Shown here piece after piece: positions 1-7,682 of a DNA stretch of 64,000 bases. Each line of letters begins with the position of its first letter. Within the stretch, counting starts at the first letter, position 1. Both the position numbers and the translations under genes were made by a program. The DNA comes from Anaerolinea thermolimosa. Lineage in GTDB: Bacteria > Chloroflexota > Anaerolineae > Anaerolineales > Anaerolineaceae. The stretch spans positions 1,156,597-1,220,596 of the forward strand of contig NZ_DF967965.1 in assembly GCF_001050195.2 (NCBI RefSeq), written 5' to 3'. Below the pieces are notes generated by a model that ran no database searches, was not told the origin of the DNA, and was given only the letters and a program-made list of their open reading frames with translations.

Positions 1-213
1 TTCATATTGCCCCGGTTCAACTTTTGGTAAAATGAGGTTCAGGCGCATTCCAGGTGTGCCTCTCTGTTCGTCGGATGTGGGGTGGTCTATTCACTACCCC
101 TCATCCATTTAACCACCTTTTTACCAGCTTTGGAACGATCACGAAAATGCCCGAGTTATAATCAAACTATAAAATGGATAACGATAGGCAACCGAATCAG
201 AGGTGTGGTGAAA

Positions 214-1500
214 ATGGACGTTCAACTGGCTTACGGGAAAAAAGGATTATCTCTTCGGTTAGACGATACCTGGAACGTGAGTGTGGTCGAACCGTTGTAC
301 ACTCCGGGGGTAACCGATGCACGCGGAGCCTTACAGGAGGCTTTACGCAACCCAACAGGTACAAGGCCCCTGCGCGAGCTGGTGAAGAACAGTGATCGGG
401 TGGGCATTATTTTCAACGATATCACCCGAGCCACTCCCAATCAGGTCATTCTACCGGCGATTCTGGCCGAGTTGGAACATGTTCCACCGGAGAAGATTAC
501 CCTGTTCAATGCCCTTGGGACTCACCGCCCAAATACGGAAGAGGAATTGCGCCAGATGCTTGGCGATTCGATTGTGAAGACCTACCGCATTGTGCAGAAT
601 AATGCGTTTGAGCGCGCGACGCAGGTAAGCCTTGGAATGACTTCGCTTGGACATGAAATCTGGATTAATCGCGAACTGGCCAACTGTGATTTTCGAATCC
701 TGACAGGGTTTATTGAACCTCACTTTTTCGCGGGTTATTCCGGGGGTGGTAAGGCGATCATGCCGGGAATGGCCGGGCTGGATACCATTCTGGGGAACCA
801 TTCAGCGCAAAACATTGGTAATCCGCGTGCGATCTGGGGTATCACTCATGGAAATCCGATCTGGGAAGAGATTCGAGAAGTAGCCTTAAAAACCGGCGCG
901 GATTTTTTAGTCAATGTGACTCTCAATCGCGAAAAAGCCATCACGGCAGTTTTTGCCGGGGACCTAGATCAGGCCCATGAAAAAGGGTGTGAGTTTGTCA
1001 GGCGCACTGCCATGGTACCGGTGGATGAACCATTTGATATTGTTGTGACTTCCAATTCGGGATATCCCCTGGACCTGAATTTGTATCAGACTGTGAAAGG
1101 AATGAGCGCCGCGGCTCAAATTGTTCGGGAAGGCGGAGCGATTATCATTGCTTCGGAATGCTGGGATGGTATTCCCGATCATGGATTGTTCGGGCAACTC
1201 CTGCGAGAATCGGCTACACCCGAAGAACTCCATTCGCGGATCAACCAGCCTGGATTCTCAAAGCAAGATCAATGGCAGGCGCAGGTGCTGGCGATGGTGC
1301 TCTTGAAAGCTGAAGTATACGTCCATAGTGATTATTTGAGCGCAGAGCAGTTGAGACAGGCAATGTTACAACCTGCGATTTCTATTGAAGAGATGGTCCA
1401 GAGTTTACTCAATCGGTATGGGAAGCAGGCGAGGATTTGCATTCTTCCAGAAGGGCCGGTGACTATTCCTTACATTCGGCAAACTGCGCGAGTCGTTTGA
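214..1500 (+). CDS. larA: LarA-family nickel-dependent racemase/epimerase homologue
   Basis: A 428-residue protein of the lactate racemase (DUF2088) family. These enzymes use a nickel-pincer cofactor to racemise or epimerise alpha-hydroxy acids. The DxTR motif is at 69-72, GTHR has H104, the PHFFAGYSGGGK stretch gives H170 and K180, and GNH gives H196. These match in order and spacing the cofactor-binding His, His, Lys and His of Lactobacillus LarA, so the protein should be catalytically competent. ATG 214 was chosen because GAGGTG lies 8 bases upstream and the upstream 44 codons do not resemble the family. LarB, LarC and LarE cofactor genes are not nearby. The true substrate is uncertain, because many family members act on hydroxy acids other than lactate. 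Confidence 0.85.
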   Translation: MDVQLAYGKKGLSLRLDDTWNVSVVEPLYTPGVTDARGALQEALRNPTGTRPLRELVKNSDRVGIIFNDITRATPNQVILPAILAELEHVPPEKITLFNALGTHRPNTEEELRQMLGDSIVKTYRIVQNNAFERATQVSLGMTSLGHEIWINRELANCDFRILTGFIEPHFFAGYSGGGKAIMPGMAGLDTILGNHSAQNIGNPRAIWGITHGNPIWEEIREVALKTGADFLVNVTLNREKAITAVFAGDLDQAHEKGCEFVRRTAMVPVDEPFDIVVTSNSGYPLDLNLYQTVKGMSAAAQIVREGGAIIIASECWDGIPDHGLFGQLLRESATPEELHSRINQPGFSKQDQWQAQVLAMVLLKAEVYVHSDYLSAEQLRQAMLQPAISIEEMVQSLLNRYGKQARICILPEGPVTIPYIRQTARVV

Positions 1501-1567
1501 TCTTCATCAACGAAAGCTTACGTGGGGTGAATTACTATCAAACAAATTCAAACTTCGAGGATACAGA

Positions 1568-1933
1568 ATGAACGCCATTCACCCCAGGCTGCAAAGAGAA
1601 CGTCGAACGATTTATGCCATGCAGGTCATTTACTGCCGGGATCATCATGGGTTTCCATCAGGTGCTCTGTGCAGTTCCTGCCAGGAGCTATTCGACTATG
1701 CGATGATGCGCCTGTCTCGTTGCCCATATCAGGAGCGCAAGCCAACCTGTGCCCGTTGCCCAATTCATTGTTACCAGCCAGTGATGAGAGAACGTGTTCG
1801 TAAGATGATGCGGTATTCAGGCCCGAAAATGCTTTTGAAGCATCCAGTCTTGGCTATGGCTCATCTTCTTGATGGCCGGCGAAAAGCGCCACCTTTACCC
1901 CGGAGGCGGATCAGAGAACAGGCCACAGATTGA
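1568..1933 (+). CDS. YgbA-family (nitrous oxide-stimulated promoter family) protein
   Basis: A 121-residue cysteine-rich protein. Its conserved pattern has C23, a CxxC at 35-38, C52, then C61, C64 and C68 in a CARCPIHCY segment, followed by RYSGPKM near 82-88. This arrangement is characteristic of the E. coli YgbA family, which is induced in the NsrR (nitric oxide) regulon and may bind iron-sulfur. The biochemical role is not settled. It lies 67 bases after the LarA homologue on the same strand and is followed by a strong terminator, so the two could be cotranscribed. I see no NsrR site. The C-terminal tail is rich in Arg and Pro. Confidence 0.8.
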   Translation: MNAIHPRLQRERRTIYAMQVIYCRDHHGFPSGALCSSCQELFDYAMMRLSRCPYQERKPTCARCPIHCYQPVMRERVRKMMRYSGPKMLLKHPVLAMAHLLDGRRKAPPLPRRRIREQATD

Positions 1934-1976
1934 ATCAATCGTACCCGGGGTATGATAAGGCGTAGAGATCCGGGCC

Positions 1977-2020
1977 AGGTGCCCTTCATGTGAGATTCTC
2001 GGATGAAGGGTACCTGTTTT
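1977..2020 (+). terminator. Rho-independent terminator after the YgbA-family gene
   Basis: A 13-bp stem (1977-1989 with 2002-2014, one G.T wobble) encloses a 12-base loop and is followed by a T-rich tract at 2015-2022. It closes the rightward larA/ygbA unit just before the convergent GH172 gene. Confidence 0.85.
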
Positions 2021-2030
2021 CTTGTTTTTT

Positions 2031-3131
2031 TTAAATGACCTCCAGGTAATTGGCATCAGGAAGCCTGGGGAAAGGTGCATGAGGTTCTGCCTGGTACCAG
2101 AAGGCTGTGGTGGCGATATCATCCTGGCGGGGGAGATAACGACCTTTCCCTTCAAACGGAGAGCGCCAACCCAGGTCTTGAATGGTGGCACGCAGGTCTT
2201 TGTCAAAACGAATGGGGTCCATAATGTGCCAGCGATACAAGCCGAAACGCATGGTGCTTCTGTACAAACCGTCAGGTTGAATCACCTGTGGCATACCCAG
2301 AAATGCTGTGGAATACACTCCATACTGTCCACGTGGATGCTCGAAGCACCATGCGCCACCGAAATAATCTTCTGTGCCGGTACCGCAGTAGGTGGGGAAA
2401 TTGGTATCGCCATCGATGAAGAATTTAACTTCTCCTTCACCCCACCAGCCATCGTTGTTAACCCCGATGGCCATATAAGTGCCCACGTAATGACCTTTTC
2501 CTTGCACTCCATCCAGGATGGTATGGTCGGTCATATAAGCCAACGGGTTAGAACGCCGCCACTGGGCATGAAAATAAGCCATAGTTTCAGGGACGGTTGT
2601 GAGGGTGTAGTCAATCTGATAGAAGAAACCGGGTACCGGATCAGGAGTGAGGTTTTCGATGGTGATGCGGGCATGTTCTCGGAAAGGCATTTCCCAGTAA
2701 CTGTTGAAACCGCCGGCAGGGTTAACCGCGATGGGCAAAGAATTTACATTACAACGTACTCCCCAGCCGTTGCAAAAAAAATCACCGAGGGGGGTCTCAA
2801 CCGATGGCGTTGGTTCGTGATCCCAGTACATGCGGAGAACCAACCGCCTCCATGCTGCTGGATCGACGGTGATCCAGATGTGTTGAATAACACCTGGACC
2901 CTGAATGTCTGCCAGATCGGTCACTTCGCGGCCCTTGAGGGTGATGCAGGGGCGAACTTTCCAGCCCTGGCCCAGCTCGCGGGCGGGTCCATCGGCCAGG
3001 CCTTCAACCGACATGCCCCCTTTACCTTTTTCTCCGCGGGGGTTTTCTGCACTGATCGAGCGGTAGACAGCCTGAGAAAGCTCAGGCAGGTTGCCGAGAT
3101 GCAACCCGAGGCCATTGAAAGGAATCTGCAT
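2031..3131 (-). CDS. GH172 (DUF2961) glycoside hydrolase family protein
   Basis: A 366-residue cytoplasmic protein, with no signal peptide, of the DUF2961 family, now glycoside hydrolase family 172. Characterised members act on D-fructofuranosyl or D-arabinofuranosyl glycosides. The diagnostic elements are WGEGEVKFFIDGD (about 230-242, E232 and E234) and GTGTEDYFGGAW (about 250-261, E254), which hold the conserved glutamates. A GGAGG site 5 bases before ATG supports the start. Its 3' end faces the terminator of the preceding rightward gene. The 5' side abuts the left end of the tRNA-Val element by about 50 bases, so the element insertion may have replaced its original upstream region. Substrate unknown. 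Confidence 0.85.
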   Translation of the reverse strand: MQIPFNGLGLHLGNLPELSQAVYRSISAENPRGEKGKGGMSVEGLADGPARELGQGWKVRPCITLKGREVTDLADIQGPGVIQHIWITVDPAAWRRLVLRMYWDHEPTPSVETPLGDFFCNGWGVRCNVNSLPIAVNPAGGFNSYWEMPFREHARITIENLTPDPVPGFFYQIDYTLTTVPETMAYFHAQWRRSNPLAYMTDHTILDGVQGKGHYVGTYMAIGVNNDGWWGEGEVKFFIDGDTNFPTYCGTGTEDYFGGAWCFEHPRGQYGVYSTAFLGMPQVIQPDGLYRSTMRFGLYRWHIMDPIRFDKDLRATIQDLGWRSPFEGKGRYLPRQDDIATTAFWYQAEPHAPFPRLPDANYLEVI

Positions 3132-3182
3132 TGTGCCTCCAAAGCAGGAAAATGATGGGTGAAAGTAAGGAAAGGGGAGAGA

Positions 3183-3230
3183 GTGGGCGGAACAGGACTC
3201 GAACCTGCGACCTCATCTTTGTAAGAGATG
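3183..3230. repeat. attL: left 48-bp att repeat (truncated tRNA-Val 3' half)
   Basis: Identical to 9802-9849. On the minus strand it reads from the anticodon stem-loop to the tRNA 3' end. Beyond 3230 the sequence no longer pairs as a tRNA 5' half: the D-arm is lost and the acceptor is mismatched. It is therefore a tRNA fragment and not a second gene. Confidence 0.9.
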
Positions 3231-3657
3231 GCCGAAACACGGCTCACCATACCGCCACAGGTGGGGGTCATGACCGCGCCGACCGCCACATATAGCCTGT
3301 TTTTAATCTTCCGTCAGAGCGCCCACAAGGAGAAGATGTGTTCGGAGCGTGAATCTCGCGGGCTGTTTTCCATTGTAAGCCGCAGGCTAAAAAAGGCAAG
3401 AAATTTTAAGGTTTCTGTAAGGTGAGCCGTGATTGCGGCGAGGCTGGCGACGATGGTGGGCACGGCAGGAGGGCGTCCATCAAAAACCGTGCAAATTTGC
3501 ATGGTTTCTAAAGATACTGCCGCCGACTTATTGAACGTCTCTCCGCGTCTTGTGGCTACCGTCAAAGCCGTAGAGCGCGAAGCGCGCAGGTTTGGCGGGC
3601 CCGGCTGGCCAGGCGGATTAGAACGCTTGTCCGCGCCACAGGTGGGGGGGTTGTGAT
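3231..3657. other. Element left-end region without an intact gene; 15-bp direct repeats
   Basis: This 427-base stretch between attL and the first element gene holds no convincing intact gene. It contains a decayed HTH-like coding fragment at 3423-3656 (listed separately). A 15-bp direct repeat CGCCACAGGTGGGGG occurs at 3253-3267 and 3634-3648. Short repeats near an att site can be recombinase arm sites or the scar of an internal rearrangement. I cannot tell which. Confidence 0.4.
3423..3656 (+). pseudogene. Decayed ParB-like HTH fragment
   Basis: From 3426 the frame reads AVIAARLATM, then later AADLLNVSPRLVATVKAVER. This resembles the helix-turn-helix part of ParB-like and phage chromosome-partition proteins, where a run like RAVIAAxLA precedes AAxLLNVSxRxV. 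The codon just before is TGA (3423-3425) where the family usually has Arg, which suggests a CGA-to-TGA change. The upstream reading in the same frame is not ParB-like. No long N-terminal domain is present. It could also be translated from GTG 3429 as a 75-residue remnant. The assignment rests on a short motif only. Confidence 0.35.
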
Positions 3658-4548
3658 TTATCCCTGCCAGTTCAGGATGGCAGGCTCACGCTTGCGTTTG
3701 AAGCGTTTGAGGGCGGTGTTGCGGTCACGCTGAAAGTTGGTTTCATGCTGATAAGCCCACTGGGGATAAAGCGAATTCCACTTTTGCATGGCTTCACGAC
3801 CGTTCAAACCTTCATGCTGGGCCGCAAAAAGGGCAAGTTGGCGGTGCTTTTCGGAAAGCGAGCGGTTGCGCTGGCGGCTTGCGGCGATGCCATAAGCACG
3901 CATGAGCAAGCGCTGGTATTCGCCAAATGCCTTTGCCAATTCACGGGGGGGACAGGTCAGGGTTACGGTGATGGTGATGGCGCTGGCAAGGGGGTAGTCC
4001 AAATTCCAGTTGCCTTTCATGGTGAACTTTTGCATAACTGGCTTTTGGCCTGTCAAAATAAAGGTGCGGGCGCTTTCGGGTGTCCAGCCGTAGGTTTTGG
4101 CAAATTCATCAGCCAGTTTTTGAACGAACGCAGAGAGTGCGGCGGTATCGAACGGGTAATCGGAAGCCCGGCAGACTTCGGCTAGAAATTCGCTTTCCCT
4201 GCCGGTTTGTGCCAGTTTGCCTTGAAAGATGGTGTCACGCAGCCGGACAAAATCAATGTGCTGGCAGGCTTGTTGAACCTGAAAATCAATCAGGGTTGCC
4301 AGCGTTTCATCCGTGCTGGTTTCGGTCAGGCGGGGCGGTTGTTTCGGCTTGTAAAGGCGCAGGGCAAGCCTGGCGGCGTCCACAAGGCTGTAAAACTGGT
4401 TTTCGCGTTCCTCGCGCTTCAAATCGGGGTCAAGGTAAGCGCCAACGTAGCCTTCGGCTTTGAGAGCGTCCCAAAGGTAATCATCCAGTTGCAGGCGTAA
4501 TTCGGCTTCAAGGGCGGTGCGTAATTCGGCTTCGGTTTTTAGTATCAC
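3658..4548 (-). CDS. Unknown element protein, 296 residues
   Basis: I do not recognise this family. The protein is soluble, begins with GTG 4548 preceded by AGGGAG at a good distance, and ends against the left-end region. The N-terminal 50 residues are acidic and helical, and the C-terminal 60 residues are rich in Arg, Lys and Gln, suggesting nucleic-acid contact. A segment near 175-215 (FTMKGNWNLDYPL followed by ITITVTLTCPPRELAKAF) looks like a beta-rich core. It is transcribed divergently from the small RHH-like gene. The 60-base spacer at 4549-4609 is AT-rich and contains a GTGT...ACAC inverted pair (about 4572-4590) that could hold divergent control. It may be an element-specific replication or maintenance protein, which is a guess. 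Confidence 0.6.
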   Translation of the reverse strand: MILKTEAELRTALEAELRLQLDDYLWDALKAEGYVGAYLDPDLKREERENQFYSLVDAARLALRLYKPKQPPRLTETSTDETLATLIDFQVQQACQHIDFVRLRDTIFQGKLAQTGRESEFLAEVCRASDYPFDTAALSAFVQKLADEFAKTYGWTPESARTFILTGQKPVMQKFTMKGNWNLDYPLASAITITVTLTCPPRELAKAFGEYQRLLMRAYGIAASRQRNRSLSEKHRQLALFAAQHEGLNGREAMQKWNSLYPQWAYQHETNFQRDRNTALKRFKRKREPAILNWQG

Positions 4549-4609
4549 TTTAACGCTCCCTAAATTGATAGTGTACGATTATTGTAACACATTTGCGGAG
4601 TGTTTGAGG

Positions 4610-4798
4610 ATGAAAAAGGAAAAAGTGACTCGAACTTTTGTCGTTCATTTGCGGTTGAGCCGGCCGGAAGCGGAAACTTTGAAACGCCTTACTAGGCACT
4701 TGGGCATGACGCAATCGGCAGTGGTGCGCTGGCTGGTGACCCGTGAGGCGGGGCGGTTGGAAGGCACGAAAAGGGGGGAAAATGGCAACGGCAATTAA
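4610..4798 (+). CDS. Small RHH/CopG-like DNA-binding protein
   Basis: A 62-residue protein. The segment VVHLRLSRPEAETLKRL, a short turn, then MTQSAVVRWLVTREAG has the strand-helix-helix pattern of ribbon-helix-helix (CopG/MetJ) repressors. The extended strand lies at about 8-16 and helices at 18-29 and 33-45. Such proteins dimerise and bind operators, often controlling copy number or maintenance of plasmids and integrative elements. The start is ATG 4610, with GGAG 9 bases upstream. It is the first gene of the rightward replication set and divergent from the 296-residue unknown, so it could regulate that intergenic region. Its 3' end overlaps the next gene by 17 bases. Confidence 0.6.
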   Translation: MKKEKVTRTFVVHLRLSRPEAETLKRLTRHLGMTQSAVVRWLVTREAGRLEGTKRGENGNGN

Positions 4799-5204
4799 TA
4801 AAACAAGGCCCGCCGTGCCCGCGGCGGGCCAAGGCACGACACGCGTGGTTGATGCGCGTCAAACCTATTATAGCGCGGACGGCAAGCCTGTGGCGCGCCT
4901 TTGTGGGCGCACTTTGAAGAAAAAGGCGCGGGCTTCAAGCCACATGCTACGCCGGCCGCCTGCTTGGGCGATTGACCTGCAAATCCTTGAAGCCGCAAGG
5001 CGTGATGGTGCGACACAAGTTGAGGTGCTGGATGTCGAAACCAGGCGGATTTATCGAGCCTCGATTGACGCCTTCGCCTTGCACGGCTTCAAACTCAACA
5101 GGGGGCACGGCGACCAAATCGGGCTGGCTTTGTCCCACTGGAAAGTAGAAGCGCGGGGGGCGGCGCAGTTGGCGCTGTTTGGAGTGCGAGATGGGCGACC
5201 TTGA
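4782..5204 (+). CDS. Unknown element protein, 140 residues
   Basis: Not recognised. ATG 4782 is preceded by AGGGGGG at 4772-4778, which decides the start. The N-terminal 60 residues are basic and look disordered (many Lys, Arg, Ala). The middle has a small folded region with WAIDLQILEAARRDG and VEVLDVETRRIYRAS, which resembles a short beta-hairpin/helix module found in some phage accessory proteins. The end, QLALFGVRDGRP, overlaps the helicase start by 14 bases. The tight packing implies translation coupled to the helicase, so a replication-accessory role is plausible but unproven. Confidence 0.55.
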   Translation: MATAINKTRPAVPAAGQGTTRVVDARQTYYSADGKPVARLCGRTLKKKARASSHMLRRPPAWAIDLQILEAARRDGATQVEVLDVETRRIYRASIDAFALHGFKLNRGHGDQIGLALSHWKVEARGAAQLALFGVRDGRP

Positions 5205-6216
5205 CGAGATGCTAAATCAAGCCAGCCAGGCGGCGCAGGGTATGCCGGCCATCATCAACGGCAAAGACCTGATGGCCATGACCTTTCCCGAACCCGCCTG
5301 GGTTGTGGATAACATCATTCCTGCGGGAATGACAATCCTAGCCGGGCCGCCCAAAAAGGGTAAATCGTGGTTAGCGCTGGAATTGGCGCTTGCGGTTTGC
5401 AATGGCGGCTATTTTTTGGGCCGCAAGGCGCAAGCCGGACGGGTGCTTTTCTGCGCGCTTGAAGATAGCCCGAGGCGATTCAAAGACCGCCTGCAAAAAC
5501 AGGGCTGGACAGCGGCGGCACTGGAAAACCTGGACGTCATCTTTGGACGCGACTTCCAAAGGCTTTTCGGAAAGCAAAACGGCCTGGCGGCTTTTACCGC
5601 ATTTATAGCCGCTGGGGATTATTCGCTTGTGATAGTGGACACAATCAGCCGGGCATTCCACATTCGGGATTGGAACGATGCGGCGCAAGTTACAAGTATC
5701 CTATCGCCGCTTCAAGAAGCGACATCAGAGAGCGGCGCTAACCTGCTTTGCCTAGACCATCACAAAAAACGTAATGGATTTGACCCAAACCCAATCGAAG
5801 ACATCATGGGCAGTGTTTCCAAGAGTGGCGTGGCGGATACCATTCTAGGCCTTTACAAAGAGAGCGGAAAGCCAGGCGCAAAACTCGCCGTTGTGGGTAG
5901 AGATGTTGAGGAGTGTACCATAGACTTGCGCTTTGACGCATTCGCCGGGTGTTGGGTGGAGACCGCAAGGAACGATAGCTTAACAGATGCGCAAAATGAG
6001 ACCATACGAACCATTGAGCGTTTAGGTGGCTTTGCTACTCTTGCGGATTTAGTAAATGCTACGAATCGCAATCGGGGAACTTTGTATAGGGAGTTGGTTA
6101 ACCTTCAAGATAAGGGGCTTGTAACATACGATGGTAAGTGCTGGAAAACCACACTTAAAGCAACAGACGCAACAGACGCAACAGACGCAACAGACGCAAC
6201 AGACGCAACAGACTAA
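5191..6216 (+). CDS. RecA-like (RepA/AAA_25-type) replicative helicase
   Basis: A 341-residue P-loop ATPase resembling the hexameric RepA helicases of RSF1010-type plasmids and phage AAA_25 proteins. Walker A is GPPKKGKS (52-59), a catalytic glutamate lies in CALEDS (about 91), Walker B is SLVIVDT (145-151), and LCLDHHKK is a sensor-like segment. A winged-helix-like C-terminal part (about 265-320) follows. The tail is six Ala-Thr-Asp repeats encoded by a 9-bp tandem repeat, which is a likely disordered extension and doubles as an iteron-like array. ATG 5191 with GGAG 6 bases upstream was preferred over the upstream TTG. It probably unwinds the element origin for the adjacent primase after excision. 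Confidence 0.75.
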   Translation: MGDLDEMLNQASQAAQGMPAIINGKDLMAMTFPEPAWVVDNIIPAGMTILAGPPKKGKSWLALELALAVCNGGYFLGRKAQAGRVLFCALEDSPRRFKDRLQKQGWTAAALENLDVIFGRDFQRLFGKQNGLAAFTAFIAAGDYSLVIVDTISRAFHIRDWNDAAQVTSILSPLQEATSESGANLLCLDHHKKRNGFDPNPIEDIMGSVSKSGVADTILGLYKESGKPGAKLAVVGRDVEECTIDLRFDAFAGCWVETARNDSLTDAQNETIRTIERLGGFATLADLVNATNRNRGTLYRELVNLQDKGLVTYDGKCWKTTLKATDATDATDATDATDATD

Positions 6217-6275
6217 TGATTTTTGTTGCCTTTGTTGCCTTTGTTGCCTTTGTTGCGTCTTTTCTAATGGCAACA
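6160..6275. repeat. Opposed arrays of a 9-bp repeat (iteron-like)
   Basis: Six perfect tandem copies of GCAACAGAC fill 6160-6213. After the AT-rich spacer 6214-6221 come four copies of TTTGTTGCC or its variant TTTGTTGCG (6222-6257). On the other strand these read GCAACAAAG/GCAACAAAC, the same core in inverted orientation. A single extra GCAACA follows at 6270-6275. The first array is translated as the tail of the helicase and the second is noncoding. The two arrays could pair as an interrupted hairpin with 6-7 bp helices in 9-base register. Position between helicase and primase suits an origin, but a transcript-level structure is also possible. Confidence 0.75.
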
Positions 6276-6286
6276 CGGAGCGAACC

Positions 6287-7342
6287 ATGAGCAATTTTGA
6301 TGCGGACTACATTCAGCGCACGTTCGACTTACTCTCTCTTGTGGAGCGAGATACCCACGTGCGCAAGGTTGGCGCAAACTGGTATGCTGGGCCGTGTCCG
6401 TTCTGCGGCGGTACTGACCGCTTCGTCTTGAAGCAGACCGCTGACGGCTGGCGCTGGTTGTGCCGCCACTGCACGGATGGCCAGTACCAGGATGCCATCG
6501 ATTACATTCAGCGGCGGGACGGGCTGGACTTCAAAGAGGCGCTGGAACGGCTGGGCGGCGGCAAACCTTCACCCTTGCGGGCTGAACCGGAGCGGACGGC
6601 TGAACCAGAACCGCAAGGGCAAACGCAGGAAACACGGGAACGGCTGAAACAAATCGCCTTCGATGCGTCCAGGCGGATTGACCTTGACGATGACCCACTG
6701 GCGCAGACCGTCAGAAATTACCTGCACGGGCGGGGATTACTACCGCCGACCTGGCAGTTTGCACTGCTGGGAGCGGCGGAAGTTTACGACCCGAAGGCGG
6801 GGCGCAAACGCCCGGCGGCGGTCATACCCTACTTCAATCGTCGCCTGGAGGTGCGGGCGGTAAAGTTTCGTTTTGTGGATGGCGCTTCGGATGGCCTGCG
6901 CTATATCGCCGCAAAGGGGAGCGTGAACGATTTATACTGGCTACCTGAGGAGGTTGGGCGCTTTGAACGCCTGCTTGTGGTGGAAGGCGAGCTGAATTAC
7001 CTGAGCCTGGCGCAAACGTTACCGGAGCTTGACCTGATAAGCACGGGCAGCCAGTCCCTCACGGCGGAGATGCAGGAAGTACTGCAAAAAGTGAGCAGGC
7101 GATACCGGCGGGTGTTTGTGTGGCTGGATGACGGCGACCGTTCGGCAAAACTGGCATTGCTTTTGAGGGGCAAAGCGTTTAAATCGCCGCTGATGGACGG
7201 GCAGAAATGGGACGCAAACCGGCTGCTGCAAGCAGACATGTTGAACGAATTTGTAGAAAAGGCTTTCAGCGTTCCCTGTCACGGCTGGCGGTTGAGCGAT
7301 TGGCGGGCGCAGTACGAACCGCAGGGGGTGATGCATGGCTGA
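6287..7342 (+). CDS. Primase with CHC2-type zinc finger and Toprim domain
   Basis: A 351-residue DnaG-like primase. The N-terminal zinc finger has C37, C40, C59 and C62 (PCPFCGG ... WLCRHC). A linker rich in Pro and Glu (about 85-115) leads to a Toprim-like catalytic region, with LLVVEGELNYLSL (Glu near 232) and VFVWLDDGD (acidic triplet near 281-284). It would lay down RNA primers on the element's unwound origin. ATG 6287 has GGAG 6 bases upstream; the longer upstream frame only reads through the 9-bp repeat. Its stop overlaps the start of the nuclease-like gene by 8 bases. Shorter than chromosomal DnaG because it lacks the C-terminal helicase-binding domain. Confidence 0.8.
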   Translation: MSNFDADYIQRTFDLLSLVERDTHVRKVGANWYAGPCPFCGGTDRFVLKQTADGWRWLCRHCTDGQYQDAIDYIQRRDGLDFKEALERLGGGKPSPLRAEPERTAEPEPQGQTQETRERLKQIAFDASRRIDLDDDPLAQTVRNYLHGRGLLPPTWQFALLGAAEVYDPKAGRKRPAAVIPYFNRRLEVRAVKFRFVDGASDGLRYIAAKGSVNDLYWLPEEVGRFERLLVVEGELNYLSLAQTLPELDLISTGSQSLTAEMQEVLQKVSRRYRRVFVWLDDGDRSAKLALLLRGKAFKSPLMDGQKWDANRLLQADMLNEFVEKAFSVPCHGWRLSDWRAQYEPQGVMHG

Positions 7343-7682
7343 CACGACCTGGAAACAAACCGAACGGGCGATAGCCGGGCGGCTGAACGGCAAGCGTCAA
7401 GGTGCAGTTGGGCGCACAGGGGCGGATGTGGTGAATGATTGGCTTGCGGTTGAGGTCAAGCACAGGCGCAGGCTGCCGCAGTGGCTGAAAGACGCACTGA
7501 CGCAGGCCCGCAGCGGCGCAGGCGACCGGTTGCCGATTGTGGTACTGCACGAGGCAGGGCAGAGGCACAGCGCCGACCTGGTACTTGTGCGCCTTGCGGA
7601 TTTTCAAGATTGGTTTGGCGAGGTGACGCATGACCCTTACCTGTTGGCGGAGGCAGGAAACGAGGCAAAATGGCAGAGATAA
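7335..7682 (+). CDS. Putative PD-(D/E)xK nuclease (resolvase-like)
   Basis: A 115-residue protein. It starts with WKQTERAIAGRLNGKRQG, then GADVVNDWLAVEVKHR, in which a conserved Asp is followed by the ExK signature of PD-(D/E)xK nucleases. A hydrophobic strand (LPIVVLHE) comes next. The size and motif spacing resemble archaeal Hjc and small phage Holliday-junction resolvases or VRR-type nucleases. It could resolve junctions formed when the element replicates or recombines. ATG 7335 has AGGGGGTG just upstream, and the gene overlaps both neighbours (8 and 13 bases), so it belongs to the replication operon. The family assignment rests on the motif alone. Confidence 0.6.
   Translation: MADTTWKQTERAIAGRLNGKRQGAVGRTGADVVNDWLAVEVKHRRRLPQWLKDALTQARSGAGDRLPIVVLHEAGQRHSADLVLVRLADFQDWFGEVTHDPYLLAEAGNEAKWQR

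Noticed and set aside
1-213. Gene or riboswitch upstream of larA
   Set aside because: The stretch has a TATAAT-like box near 157 but no convincing -35, no structured leader and no coding frame with family features.
2022-3155. A 377-codon open frame on the plus strand opposite the GH172 gene
   Set aside because: It is the antisense shadow of DUF2961, whose motifs on the minus strand are clear. The plus frame has no family features.
3183-3265. Second tRNA-Val gene at the left element end
   Set aside because: Only the 3' half matches. The D-arm and acceptor pairing fail beyond 3230, as expected for an attL fragment.
6160-6257. CRISPR array
   Set aside because: Repeats are 9 bp with no spacers and occur in opposed orientation. 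No cas genes are nearby.
6049-6294. Minus-strand frame encoding Cys-Cys-Val repeats
   Set aside because: It only reads the 9-bp repeat arrays in reverse. The cysteine repeat is a translation artefact of the repeat unit.
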